Positions 41,200-49,814 of a stretch of 64,000 nucleotides of DNA are shown here, piece after piece. The translations under genes were made by a program, and so were the position numbers. The stretch lies in the NCBI RefSeq assembly GCF_004006235.1, contig NZ_CP034753.1, forward strand, positions 3,410,001 to 3,474,000, read 5' to 3'. The first letter of the stretch is position 1. Each line of letters starts with the position of its first letter. The notes under the pieces are model-generated. The model did no database searches. It was not told the origin of the DNA and saw only the letters and a program-made list of their open reading frames with translations. This DNA is from Agromyces sp. LHK192 (GTDB lineage: Bacteria > Actinomycetota > Actinomycetes > Actinomycetales > Microbacteriaceae).

Positions 41200-41664
41200 A
41201 TGAGCGGCGAGCCGCCGATCTGGGGCGGGGGCGCCGTCGACGGGCCCGGATGGTCGGCGCTCATGGCGTGGACGGGCCTCGTGCTCGGCGTCGGCGCCGT
41301 CATCTTCGCGTTCACCGCACCGTTGTGGGGCCGCCCGTTCGGCCTCGTGTGGATCGCCGGCTTCGGCGCACTCGCCGTCTGGTTCGGGGGCGTCGGATGG
41401 CTCCGGCTGCGCCGCCGCGGCGGAACCGCGCAGCGTGACCACGACGGACCGCACGACGGGGAAGCGAGCGACGCCGGCTCGCCGCTCGGCGCCGGCGCGG
41501 GCCTCGCCGGCGCCGTGCTCGGCGCCGTCGCGATCGCGCTCATGGCGTACGCCTGGGCGGCCTTCGTCGCGGCCGACGCCGGCGTCGAATGGCCGATGCC
41601 GCCGGCGTGGCATCCGCAGCCGGGAGAAGGTCCGCTCACTCCCCCGGGCGACGTGTCGATCTGA
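41200..41664 (+). CDS. Small membrane protein, unknown
   Basis: The 154-residue protein starts MSGEPPIWGGGAVDG and has two hydrophobic helices in the first 70 residues (LMAWTGLVLGVGAVIFAF, FGLVWIAGFGALAVWFGGV). A basic, charged loop (RLRRRGGTAQRDHD) follows, then a third helix (AGAVLGAVAIALMAYAWAAF), and it ends Pro-rich. No family recognised. ATG 41200 is chosen over an upstream ATG whose leader is Arg-rich and atypical. It is convergent with the exonuclease gene 12 bases away. Confidence 0.65.
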   Translation: MSGEPPIWGGGAVDGPGWSALMAWTGLVLGVGAVIFAFTAPLWGRPFGLVWIAGFGALAVWFGGVGWLRLRRRGGTAQRDHDGPHDGEASDAGSPLGAGAGLAGAVLGAVAIALMAYAWAAFVAADAGVEWPMPPAWHPQPGEGPLTPPGDVSI

Positions 41665-41676
41665 GGCGCCGCGGCT

Positions 41677-42597
41677 TCAGCCGAACGCCGCGACCACCCG
41701 CGCGACCGACCCGCCCAGGTTCCACTCGGTCGCCAGCGCCTCGAGGCGTTCGAGCCGCTCGCCCTCGACGGGCCGGATCGTCGCGTCGAATCCGCCGAGG
41801 TCGAGGTCGCGCGCGACCTCGACGACCTTGGGCGCGACGTCGAGGTAGTCGGCTGCCGCCGCGACCTTCGCCCGGATGCCGGCCGACATGCCGGGCGCAC
41901 CCGACGCCGCCGCCTCGCGCACGCCGTCGAGGTCGACGAAGGTCTGCAGGAGCCCGGCCGCGGTCTTCTCCCCCACGCCGGCGACGCCGGGCAGCCCGTC
42001 GGAGGTGTCGCCGCGAAGCGCGGCGAAGTCGGCGTACTGCTGCGGCAGCACCCCGTACTTCTCGACGACGGAGCGGTCCGTGAGGACCTCGAGCTTGCTC
42101 ATGCCCCGCGCGGTGTAGATCACGCGGATCCCGGCGTCGTCGTCGACGAGCTGGAAGAGGTCGCGGTCGCCGGTCACGACGTCGACCGGCACGGATGCCC
42201 CGGTCGCGAGCGTGCCGATGACGTCGTCGGCCTCGTGCTCGGCGGCCCCGACGATGGGCACGCCGATGAGTCCGAGCACCTCGCGGATGAGCGGCACCTG
42301 CTTGACCAGCCCAGGCGGCACCTCCTCGACGTCGGGTCCGCCGTCGACCGCGCGTTCGACGCGGTGGGCCTTGTAGCTCGGGATGAGCTCGACCCGCCAG
42401 GCCGGCCGCCAGTCGTCGTCCCAGCAGGCGACGACCTGCGTCGGCTCGAAGTCGGTGACGAGCTTCGTGATGATGTCGAGCAGTCCGCGCACGGCGTTGA
42501 CCGGCGTGCCGTCGGCGCGACGGATCTTGTCGGGCACCCCGTAGAACGCACGGAAGTACAGCGAGGCGGTGTCGAGCAGCATCAGGCGATCGGGCAT
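41677..42597 (-). CDS. 5'-3' exonuclease (FEN1/PolI N-terminal type)
   Basis: This is a 306-residue stand-alone structure-specific nuclease like the N-terminal domain of DNA polymerase I. MLLDTASLYFRAFYGVPD gives the first metal-binding Asp, VVACWDDDWRPAWR and AEHEADDVIGTLA more acidic residues, VVTGDRDLFQLV the second cluster, and LRGDTSDGLPGVAGVGEKTA the helix-hairpin-helix. Acts in RNA primer or flap removal. It occurs in many actinobacteria in addition to PolI. ATG 42597 precedes the first strand. Confidence 0.93.
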   Translation of the reverse strand: MPDRLMLLDTASLYFRAFYGVPDKIRRADGTPVNAVRGLLDIITKLVTDFEPTQVVACWDDDWRPAWRVELIPSYKAHRVERAVDGGPDVEEVPPGLVKQVPLIREVLGLIGVPIVGAAEHEADDVIGTLATGASVPVDVVTGDRDLFQLVDDDAGIRVIYTARGMSKLEVLTDRSVVEKYGVLPQQYADFAALRGDTSDGLPGVAGVGEKTAAGLLQTFVDLDGVREAAASGAPGMSAGIRAKVAAAADYLDVAPKVVEVARDLDLGGFDATIRPVEGERLERLEALATEWNLGGSVARVVAAFG

Positions 42598-42701
42598 GGG
42601 GCGATCCTTCCACGCACGGCCGACGGCGTCGATCGGGCGGATGCCTCGGCCGACGCCCGCTGCACCCGTCGAGGCGGCGGGGCGAGGGCTACCGTTGGGT
42701 C

Positions 42702-43784
42702 ATGGGGATCGCGACGACGTTCCGCGCGGCGAAGCGGCAGCCGCTGCTGCAGGTCGCGAAGGCCGCCGTCGCGACGATCGCGGCCTGGCTGATCGCGGGC
42801 TGGCTGATCCCGGGGCCGCTGCCCGTGTTCGCGGCGATCGCCGCGCTGCTCGTCGTGCAGCCGAGCGTGAACCAGTCGCTCGGCAAGGCGATCGAACGCA
42901 GCGTGGGCGTGATCCTCGGCGTGCTCGTGGCGACGGGCCTCTCGTTCGTGCTTGGGGACGCCTCGTGGGTCGTGCTCGTGGCGATCATGGTTGCTCTCGT
43001 CATCGCGTGGGCGCTCCGCATGACCGCGGGCACGGCGAACCAGGTCGCGATCAGCGCCATGCTCGTGCTCGCGCTCGGCGGCACGTCGCCGCAGTACGCG
43101 CTCGACCGGGTGCTCGAGACCCTCATCGGGGCGGTGATCGGCATCATCGTGAACGTGGTGATCGTGCCGCCCGTCGCGCTGCGCCCGGCCCGCGCCGACC
43201 TCTCCCTGCTCGGCGGCGAGCTGGCGGGCTCGCTCGAGCGGCTCGCGTCGGCGCTCGAGTCGCCGCAGGGCGCCCGCGAGATGCAGCAGACGATGATCGA
43301 GGCCCGGCTGCTGCGGCCGATGCGGGATGCCGCCGACGCATCGATCTCGGCGGCCGAGGAGTCGCTCATGCTGAACCCGCGACGCTCGGCGCACCGCGGT
43401 GAGCTGGCGGAGGATCGCGCACTGCTCGACCGGATCGGTCCGATCGTGACGCAGGTGATCGGCATGACCCGAGCCGTGGTCGACCACTACGACCCGTCGC
43501 TGGCCGATGAGCCGACCGTCGCCGCCATCGCCGAACAGCTCCGGCGGGCCGCCCACGACGTGCGGCTCGCCGTGCACCTGGCGGACGTCGATCCGCAACC
43601 GCCGACCTCCGTCGTCCCGGCACTGACATCGCCGCTCGTGCTCTCGACGCCGAAGTCGGGCAACTGGATCCTCATCGGATCGCTCATGGAGGATCTCCGC
43701 CGCATCCACGAGGAGCTGCTCGACGAGGCCGGCGCCAGCGATGGCGGCGGGAACGGTGACGCCGCCGCCGGCGGCGGTCGCTGA
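42702..43784 (+). CDS. FUSC/aromatic-acid-exporter-like membrane protein
   Basis: The 360-residue protein has an N-terminal block of about six helices (VATIAAWLIAGWLIPGPLPV, AAIAALLVVQPSVNQSLGKA, VLLVAIMVALVIAWAL-like and others) and a soluble helical C-terminal half, the FUSC/ArAE arrangement. VQPSVNQSLGKAIERSVGVI is the conserved transition. Probably an efflux protein of unknown substrate. Divergent from the exonuclease gene. The last residues are Gly/Ala-rich. Confidence 0.82.
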   Translation: MGIATTFRAAKRQPLLQVAKAAVATIAAWLIAGWLIPGPLPVFAAIAALLVVQPSVNQSLGKAIERSVGVILGVLVATGLSFVLGDASWVVLVAIMVALVIAWALRMTAGTANQVAISAMLVLALGGTSPQYALDRVLETLIGAVIGIIVNVVIVPPVALRPARADLSLLGGELAGSLERLASALESPQGAREMQQTMIEARLLRPMRDAADASISAAEESLMLNPRRSAHRGELAEDRALLDRIGPIVTQVIGMTRAVVDHYDPSLADEPTVAAIAEQLRRAAHDVRLAVHLADVDPQPPTSVVPALTSPLVLSTPKSGNWILIGSLMEDLRRIHEELLDEAGASDGGGNGDAAAGGGR

Positions 43785-43791
43785 GCCCCGG

Positions 43792-44037
43792 CTACCCGAG
43801 CAGCTCGCGCACCGCGAGGCCCCACTCGAAGCCGCAGTCGCGGCAGTCGAAGATGGGCGCATCCGCGATGAATGCACCGAGGTCGACCTCGCCCTGCGAG
43901 ACCTCCACCTCGAAGTCGAGCGGGCCGTAGACGATCGCACGGACCGTCTGGGAGCCGCAGCGGGGGCACGGGTCGTCGAGCACCTCGGGCGCGAAGCGCG
44001 CCTGCGGCTCGAGGTTCAGCTGCATCCGGTCGGTCAT
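43792..44037 (-). CDS. Small zinc-ribbon protein
   Basis: The 81-residue protein has two CxxC pairs, CPRCG at about 26-30 and CRDCG at about 67-71, that would form one zinc ribbon separated by a beta-rich insert (AIVYGPLDFEVEVSQGEVDL). No further domain. ATG 44037 is the first that keeps the knuckle; the frame upstream is shadow. It is convergent with the FUSC gene, seven bases apart. Function unknown, possibly a nucleic-acid- or protein-binding adaptor. Confidence 0.72.
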   Translation of the reverse strand: MTDRMQLNLEPQARFAPEVLDDPCPRCGSQTVRAIVYGPLDFEVEVSQGEVDLGAFIADAPIFDCRDCGFEWGLAVRELLG

Positions 44038-44188
44038 GGCTGACACGGTACGCGCGCCCGCCGACATCCCCCGGACCGGCACGCGTAACCGAACGTCCCG
44101 GGCGGACGATAGGGGCTTGACACCCTCCGACGGCCCGCTCAGGCTCGAATCACGGCGCGGGAGTCGAACCACCGCCGGAGGGGGAGCC

Positions 44189-45301
44189 ATGCACGCGACG
44201 TTCGGCGTCGAAGAGGAGTTCATCTTCCTCGATCCGCAGAGCCTTCGCGGTGCCGACATCGCCGAGGCGTTCTACGACCGGCTCGCGACGGATCCGACGT
44301 GGGCGCCGTACACGCATCGCGAGTTCCTCGCCTCCCAGATCGAGCACGCGTCACCCGTGTTCGACACGCTCGCCGGGGCGCTGCCGGTGCTGGCGGGGTT
44401 CCGCCGGCTCGTCGCCGAGGAGGCCGAGCGCGCCGGCGTGATCGCGGCGAGCGTCGGCACCTCCCCCGACGCCCTGCCGTTCCCGGCCATCACCCACAAC
44501 GACCGCTACCAGCGCATCGTCCGCGACATGGCCGGTCTCATCGCCGACCACCAGATGAGCGGCCTGCACGTGCACGTCGGCATCCCCGACCGCGACGCCG
44601 GGATCCTCGCGATGAACACCGTGCGGCCGTGGCTGCCGCTGCTCACCGCGATCACCGGCAATTCGCCGTTCTGGCGCGGGTACGACACCGGGTACGAGAG
44701 CTGGCGCACCGTGCAGTTGCGCCGCTGGCCGACCGCCGGGTCGCCGCCGCGGTTCCGCAGCGCGAAGGAGTACGACCGGAGGATCCGCAGCCTGATCGGC
44801 CTGGGCGGCATGACCGACCTCGCCCTCATCGCGTGGAACGTGCGTCTCTCCGAGCACCTGCCGACGATCGAGTTCCGCATGGGCGACGCGCAGTTGAGTG
44901 CCGAGGACACCCTGCTGGTCGCGGCACTGTGCCGCGGCATCGTGAACCACGCGATCGAGACCGGCGGACGAGACCTGGACCGGACCGACATCCAGCCCGA
45001 GCTGCTGTCGGCCGCCGTGATGCACTCGGCCCACGTCGGCATGCGCGCGCAGTTGTACGACCCCGTGCTCCGCGAGCTGGCCGACGCGAGGAGCGTGCTC
45101 GACCGGTTCGTCGCGCTCATCGGCCCGCAGCTCGACGCGGAGGGCGACACCGGGGTCGCCGCCGAACTGCTCGCGCGGCTGACCCAGCTCGGCACCGGGG
45201 CGGCGCGCCAGCGGCGCGCCTTCCAGCGGGGCGGGCTGGAAGGCCTCGGGTCGCTGCTCGCCGGTGCGATCGACAGCAGCCCGACGGAATGGGCGGCATG
45301 A
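44189..45301 (+). CDS. GCS2-family carboxylate-amine ligase (YbdK type)
   Basis: The 370-residue ATP-dependent ligase of the glutamate-cysteine-ligase 2 family begins TFGVEEEFIFLDP, the metal/nucleotide-binding strand. SQIEHASPVFDTL, GLHVHVGIPDRD and PTIEFRMGDAQLSAED are family blocks. It could make gamma-glutamyl peptides, but the YbdK group has weak glutamate-cysteine activity and unknown true substrates. GGAGGGGGAG just precedes ATG 44189. The next gene overlaps its stop by four bases. Confidence 0.88.
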   Translation: MHATFGVEEEFIFLDPQSLRGADIAEAFYDRLATDPTWAPYTHREFLASQIEHASPVFDTLAGALPVLAGFRRLVAEEAERAGVIAASVGTSPDALPFPAITHNDRYQRIVRDMAGLIADHQMSGLHVHVGIPDRDAGILAMNTVRPWLPLLTAITGNSPFWRGYDTGYESWRTVQLRRWPTAGSPPRFRSAKEYDRRIRSLIGLGGMTDLALIAWNVRLSEHLPTIEFRMGDAQLSAEDTLLVAALCRGIVNHAIETGGRDLDRTDIQPELLSAAVMHSAHVGMRAQLYDPVLRELADARSVLDRFVALIGPQLDAEGDTGVAAELLARLTQLGTGAARQRRAFQRGGLEGLGSLLAGAIDSSPTEWAA

Positions 45302-46167
45302 CCGAGGCGCCGAGCGGATCGGGTCCGGCCGCCGAGTCCACCGGGGCCGCTGCTCACCGGTCCGGGACCAGGTCCGATCTGGTTCGGCAGCTCGTCGTCG
45401 TCGTGGCGGCCGTCGTCGCGATCGCGGGCGCATTCCTCGGGTCCGGCGCGGCCGGCGGGCAGCGCATCCAGGACGCGGCTGGCGGATGGCTCGACGACGA
45501 CTCGACGCTCATCGCCCCGGCCGGTCCGGCGTTCTCGATCTGGACCCTGATCTACCTCGGCCTCGCCGCGTACGCGGTCTGGCAGCTCCTCCCGTCGCAA
45601 CGCGCCTCGGAGCGCCACCGCCTGCTCGGGTATCCGGTCGCGGCGTCGATGCTGTTGAACGCCGTCTGGATCCTCGTCGTGCAGGCCGGCCTGCTCTGGG
45701 TGAGCGTCCTGGTGATCGCCGTGCTGCTGGCGCTCCTCGGCTGGATGTACCGGGCCTGCGTCCGGCATCCGCCGCACCGGTTCACCGATGCCCTGCTCAC
45801 CGACGGCACGATCGGGCTCTACCTCGGCTGGGTGACGGTCGCGACCGCGGCGAACGTCACCGCCGCCCTCCAGTCCACCGGGTTCGACGGGTGGGGCATC
45901 GCGCCAGAGGTCTGGGCGATCGTCGTGATCGCCGTCGCGGTCGCGGCCATCGGCGCGACGGGGGTCGCGAGCCACGGTGGCCTGGCACCGATGCTGTCGT
46001 CGTGCTGGGGCCTCGCCTGGCTCGCGGTCGGACGCCTCACGGGCGAGCCCGCCTCGGTAGCCGTCGGCGTCGCGGCGATCGTGGGCATCGTGGTGATCGT
46101 CGCCGTCACGCTCGTCGCGCGGTTCGCCGACGGCCGCAACCGCCGCCTGGGCGGGCGACCCGCCTGA
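45298..46167 (+). CDS. TspO/MBR-related membrane protein
   Basis: The 289-residue protein has about eight hydrophobic segments. APAGPAFSIWTLIYLGLAAY and later LLNAVWILVVQAGLLW resemble TspO/MBR proteins, which bind tetrapyrroles and tryptophan-rich ligands. It is nearly twice the length of classical five-helix TspO, with additional C-terminal helices, so it belongs to the larger actinobacterial branch. Start ATG overlaps the GCS2 stop (ATGA). Role unknown. Confidence 0.75.
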   Translation: MTEAPSGSGPAAESTGAAAHRSGTRSDLVRQLVVVVAAVVAIAGAFLGSGAAGGQRIQDAAGGWLDDDSTLIAPAGPAFSIWTLIYLGLAAYAVWQLLPSQRASERHRLLGYPVAASMLLNAVWILVVQAGLLWVSVLVIAVLLALLGWMYRACVRHPPHRFTDALLTDGTIGLYLGWVTVATAANVTAALQSTGFDGWGIAPEVWAIVVIAVAVAAIGATGVASHGGLAPMLSSCWGLAWLAVGRLTGEPASVAVGVAAIVGIVVIVAVTLVARFADGRNRRLGGRPA

Positions 46168-46257
46168 GGCGATCGCCACGCTGGCGACGGATGCAACGGG
46201 CGACAGTTGCAACGGGCGACGGATGCCGCGATCCGGCGGATGCGCGACCATGGGGTC

Positions 46258-46998
46258 ATGAACGCAGCACCCGGGGATGCCGATCACGTCGACGATGCCG
46301 CAGCCGCACACGTCGAGGAGACCGCGCTCGCGATCGACGTCGAGGGCATTCCGGTCTCGGCCGTCGCGACGCGGCCGGCCGACCCGATCGCGACGATCGC
46401 CGTGGCGCACGGCGCCGGCACCGGCATGGAGCACCCCGGCGTGAGCGGCTTCACCCGTGCGATGCACCGGATCGGCTTCGCGACGATCCGCTTCAACTTC
46501 CCCTACCGCGAGCAGGGCCGACGGATGCCCGGCCGCCCGGCCTCGGCGATCGCCGCGTGGCGTGCGGTGGTCGAGCAGGTGCGCGAGTCGAACGCCGCGG
46601 CCGGGGCATCCGACCTGCCGATCTGGGCGGCCGGCCGTTCGTACGGCGGGCGCATGGCGTCGATGGCGGCGGCCGAGCCCGATGGGCTCGCGGTCGCCGG
46701 CCTCGTGTTCCTCGGGTACCCGCTGCACGCACCGGGCAAGGCCGACAGCCCGCGCGACGCGCACCTGTACGGGCTCGACCTGCCGATGCTGTTCCTCCAG
46801 GGCACGAACGACCCCTTCGCGACCCCCAACTCGCAGCTCGACGACGTGGTCGCCCGGATCGGGCCGAACGCCGTACTCGACTGGCTCGACGGCGCCGGGC
46901 ACTCCTTCGAGGTGAAGGGCCGCAAGCGGCCCGCCGACGAGATCGCGGCGGATCTCGCGCCGCGCGCCTCGGCGTTCATCCGCTCGCGGTTCGGCTGA
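46258..46998 (+). CDS. Alpha/beta-hydrolase, TEX30/KANSL3-like
   Basis: The 246-residue hydrolase has AVAHGAGTGMEHPG as oxyanion loop, the nucleophile elbow AAGRSYGGRMASM (Ser in RSYGG), LFLQGTNDPFATP with the acid Asp, and DGAGHSFEVKGRK with the catalytic His. This order fits the TEX30/dienelactone-like group. ATG 46258 is preferred; an ATG at 46207 adds a basic leader overlapping short direct repeats (TGCAACGGGCGAC). Substrate unknown. Confidence 0.82.
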   Translation: MNAAPGDADHVDDAAAAHVEETALAIDVEGIPVSAVATRPADPIATIAVAHGAGTGMEHPGVSGFTRAMHRIGFATIRFNFPYREQGRRMPGRPASAIAAWRAVVEQVRESNAAAGASDLPIWAAGRSYGGRMASMAAAEPDGLAVAGLVFLGYPLHAPGKADSPRDAHLYGLDLPMLFLQGTNDPFATPNSQLDDVVARIGPNAVLDWLDGAGHSFEVKGRKRPADEIAADLAPRASAFIRSRFG

Positions 46999-47019
46999 GG
47001 CGGCGCAGGCATCCGTCGC

Positions 47020-47964
47020 CTACGGCAGCAGGATGATCTTGCCGCGCACCTGCTTCGTCTCGCTCTGCCGGTGCGCCTCGGCGGCGTCGGCGAGCGGGTA
47101 GCGGTGCGCGATCTCGAGCCGGAGCTCGCCGTTCGCGACGAGCTCGGCGATCACCGGGATCGCCTCGTCGCGCAGCGCCTGCTCCTCGTCGGTGAGCGGA
47201 TGGGGGCTGCCGGCGCGCCACGCCCGGATACCGAGATCGGCGGCATCGGCGCCGAGCACGATCGTGCCGATGCGCGACGGATCGGCGACGAGTGCCTTCG
47301 AGACCTCGATCGCCTCCTGGGTGCCGATCGCGTCGACCGCGACGGTCACACCCTCGGGTGCCGCAGCGCGCACCCGCTCGAGCAGGCCATCGCCGTACGC
47401 GACCGGGATCGCGCCGAGGTCGCGCAGGTGGTCGTGGTTGCGCTCGCTGGCGGTCGCGATGACGGTCGCGCCCGCGCGGCGCGCGAGCTGGATCGCGATC
47501 TGCCCGACCGCGCCCGCGCCCGCGTGCCAGAGGAGCGTGTCGCCCTCGCCGACGCCGAGTGACGCGAGCACCTGGTACGCGGTGCTCCCCGGGATCGGGA
47601 TGGCCGCCGCCTCCTCCCAACTGAGCGATGCGGGCTTGGGCGTGAGCTTCGACACCGGCACCGCGAGCTCCGTCGCGTACGTACCAGGCCCCTCAGCGAC
47701 GATGACCTCGTCGCCCACCGCGACGCCCTCGACGTCGTCGGCCACCGCGGTCACGACCCCGGCGCCGTCGGCGCCGACCGTGCGCCAGCCGTCGAGCGGG
47801 GCGCTCTTGCGCGCACCCGACCGCAGCTTCGTGTCGAGCGGGTTGACGCCCGCGGCACGGATCTCGACGACCGCCTCGCCCGGCCCCGGCAGGGCGTACG
47901 GGATCTCGTTGAACTCGAGGACCTCGGGTCCTCCGTGTCGGTCGTACTGGATCGCGTGCGGCAT
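47020..47964 (-). CDS. Zinc-independent quinone oxidoreductase-like MDR protein
   Basis: The 314-residue medium-chain dehydrogenase/reductase of the QOR type starts with a GroES-like domain (MPHAIQYDRHGGPEVLEFNE, VNPLDTKLRSG) and has a Rossmann domain (LLWHAGAGAVGQIAIQLARR) for NADPH. Structural-zinc cysteines are absent. It would reduce quinones or enals. It is convergent with the hydrolase gene and divergent from the molybdopterin protein gene. Confidence 0.9.
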   Translation of the reverse strand: MPHAIQYDRHGGPEVLEFNEIPYALPGPGEAVVEIRAAGVNPLDTKLRSGARKSAPLDGWRTVGADGAGVVTAVADDVEGVAVGDEVIVAEGPGTYATELAVPVSKLTPKPASLSWEEAAAIPIPGSTAYQVLASLGVGEGDTLLWHAGAGAVGQIAIQLARRAGATVIATASERNHDHLRDLGAIPVAYGDGLLERVRAAAPEGVTVAVDAIGTQEAIEVSKALVADPSRIGTIVLGADAADLGIRAWRAGSPHPLTDEEQALRDEAIPVIAELVANGELRLEIAHRYPLADAAEAHRQSETKQVRGKIILLP

Positions 47965-48058
47965 GCCCGCCCCTCTCGTCGCCGGGGCGCCGTGCCCCCG
48001 CAGGCCAGCCTACGTGCGCGACGCCGCCCGCACAGCGGTGCGGCGTACGCTGGAGCGC

Positions 48059-49708
48059 ATGCGCGACGCGCGAACCCGGACCCGCGGCCGCCTGCTGTTC
48101 CCGGCACTGGCCGGCATCGCGGCGGCAATCGTCGCCGTGGGCGTCGGCGAACTCGTCGCAGCGGTCGTCGCCCCGGAATCCGCGCCGATCACGGTCGTGG
48201 GCGCCGCCCTCATCGACCTCGCGCCCACATGGGCGAAGGACGCCGCGATCGCGCTCTTCGGCACAGCCGACAAGGTCGCGCTCGTGGTCGGGATCCTGCT
48301 GTTGCTCGTCGTGGTCGCCGGGCTCGCCGGGGTGCTCCAGGTGCGGCGACCGCCGTGGGGCTCGGTCGTCTTCCTCGCACTCGGCGTCGTCGGCGCGATC
48401 GCCGCGGCGACCCGCGCGGGCGCCGGCATGCTCGCCATCGTGCCCGCCGCAGCGGCCGGCATCGTCGGCGCCGTCGCGGTCATGGTGCTCGCGCGACGAT
48501 GGCCGGAGGCCGCAGCGGGATCCGGATCGCCCGAGGCATCCGTCGCTCCCGCCGCATCGGTTGCATCCGGGGCATCCGTCGCTCCCGTCGTTCCTGTTGC
48601 ATCCGGGGCATCCGCCGGATCCGGAGCATCCGCGCCCGTGCCCGACCGGCGCCGCTTCCTCGCCTGGGCCGGCGGCGCCGCCGCGATCGGCGTGCTCGCG
48701 GCCCTCGCCGGTTCTGCACTGCAGACCGGGCGACGCGCGGTGCAGGCCGTGCGCGACCTGGTGCAGCTGCCGAGTCCGACGGCGACCGCGACGATCCCGG
48801 CCGGCGCCGAGCTCGACCTCGACGGCCTGGCCCCCGTGGTCACGCCGAACGCCGAGTTCTACCGCATCGACACCGCACTGCGCGTGCCCGAGATCGACCC
48901 GGCCGACTGGAGCCTGCGCATCCACGGCATGGTCGCCCGCGAGGTCACGGTCACCTGGGACGAACTGCTCGAGCTGCCCTTCGCCGAGAGCGTCACGACC
49001 CTCGCCTGCGTGTCGAACGAGGTCGGCGGCGGACTGATCGGCAACGCGGTGTGGCTGGGGTATCCGATCCGCGAGCTCCTCGCGCGCGCCGGGCCCGACC
49101 CGTCGGCCGACATGGTGCTGTCGCGGTCGATCGACGGCTTCACCGCGTCGACGCCGCTCGAGGTGCTGCAGGACGACCGCGCCGCCGTGCTCGCGATCGG
49201 CATGAACGGCGAACCGCTGCCGCTCGAGCACGGATTCCCCGCGCGCCTCGTCGTGCCGGGTCTGTACGGCTACGTCTCCGCGACGAAGTGGGTCACCGAG
49301 CTCGAGGTCACGCGGTTCGACGAGGCATCCGCGTACTGGACCGATCGCGGGTGGAGCGAACGCGGGCCGATCAAGCTGCAGAGCCGCATCGACGTGCCTC
49401 GGCAGGGCCAGCGGCCCGCGGCGGGCACCGTGGTCGTCGCGGGCGTCGCGTGGCACCAGCACGTCGGCATCTCGGCCGTCGAGGTCCGCGTCGACGAGGG
49501 TCCGTGGCGCGAGGCCGAGCTGGCGACCGCGATCTCCGCCGACACGTGGGTGCAGTGGCGGTTCGAATGGGCGGATGCCTCGGCCGGAAGCCACACGCTC
49601 CAGGTGCGCGCGACCGGCGCCGACGGAGCGGTGCAGACCGGCGAGCAGCAAGGCGTCATCCCCGACGGCGCGACGGGATGGCACACCGTGCGCGTCGACG
49701 TGGCGTGA
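48059..49708 (+). CDS. Membrane-anchored molybdopterin-dependent oxidoreductase
   Basis: The 549-residue protein has four to five N-terminal helices (residues 12-150) and an Ala/Ser/Pro/Val linker with repeated ASVA/ASGAS units. A helix with RRRFLAWAGG follows at about 200, resembling a degenerate twin-arginine motif. After that comes a sulfite-oxidase-type domain with VTTLACVSNEVGGGLIG, where Cys317 is the molybdenum ligand, and a C-terminal dimerisation Ig-like domain (HVGISAVEVRVDEGPWREAEL). The catalytic part faces outward. The electron acceptor is unknown. ATG 48059 has GGAG only three bases upstream. A 69-bp palindromic element starts two bases after the stop. Confidence 0.9.
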   Translation: MRDARTRTRGRLLFPALAGIAAAIVAVGVGELVAAVVAPESAPITVVGAALIDLAPTWAKDAAIALFGTADKVALVVGILLLLVVVAGLAGVLQVRRPPWGSVVFLALGVVGAIAAATRAGAGMLAIVPAAAAGIVGAVAVMVLARRWPEAAAGSGSPEASVAPAASVASGASVAPVVPVASGASAGSGASAPVPDRRRFLAWAGGAAAIGVLAALAGSALQTGRRAVQAVRDLVQLPSPTATATIPAGAELDLDGLAPVVTPNAEFYRIDTALRVPEIDPADWSLRIHGMVAREVTVTWDELLELPFAESVTTLACVSNEVGGGLIGNAVWLGYPIRELLARAGPDPSADMVLSRSIDGFTASTPLEVLQDDRAAVLAIGMNGEPLPLEHGFPARLVVPGLYGYVSATKWVTELEVTRFDEASAYWTDRGWSERGPIKLQSRIDVPRQGQRPAAGTVVVAGVAWHQHVGISAVEVRVDEGPWREAELATAISADTWVQWRFEWADASAGSHTLQVRATGADGAVQTGEQQGVIPDGATGWHTVRVDVA

Positions 49709-49710
49709 GC

Positions 49711-49779
49711 CACGTTTTCAGGACCACGGCCTCGTTGGCCGTGTATCCGGCTCATGACCGCTGTGGTCCTGAAAAGGTG
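49711..49779. repeat. 69-bp nested palindromic element, copy C
   Basis: Outer arms CACGTTTTCAGGACCA (49711-49726) and TGGTCCTGAAAAGGTG (49764-49779) differ from perfect by one base; spacer exactly 37 bases, containing GTATCCGGCTCATGACCG. It begins two bases after a plus-strand stop and lies between convergent genes. Confidence 0.9.
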
Positions 49780-49814
49780 ACAGGGCCGGGACAGGTCACG
49801 GGGAGCCGGCGGGC

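Noticed and set aside
44140..44188. tRNA-like sequence with a GGTTCGACTC motif on the minus strand
   Set aside because: The T-arm-like motif is not flanked by complementary stem bases, and no acceptor or anticodon arms can be drawn.
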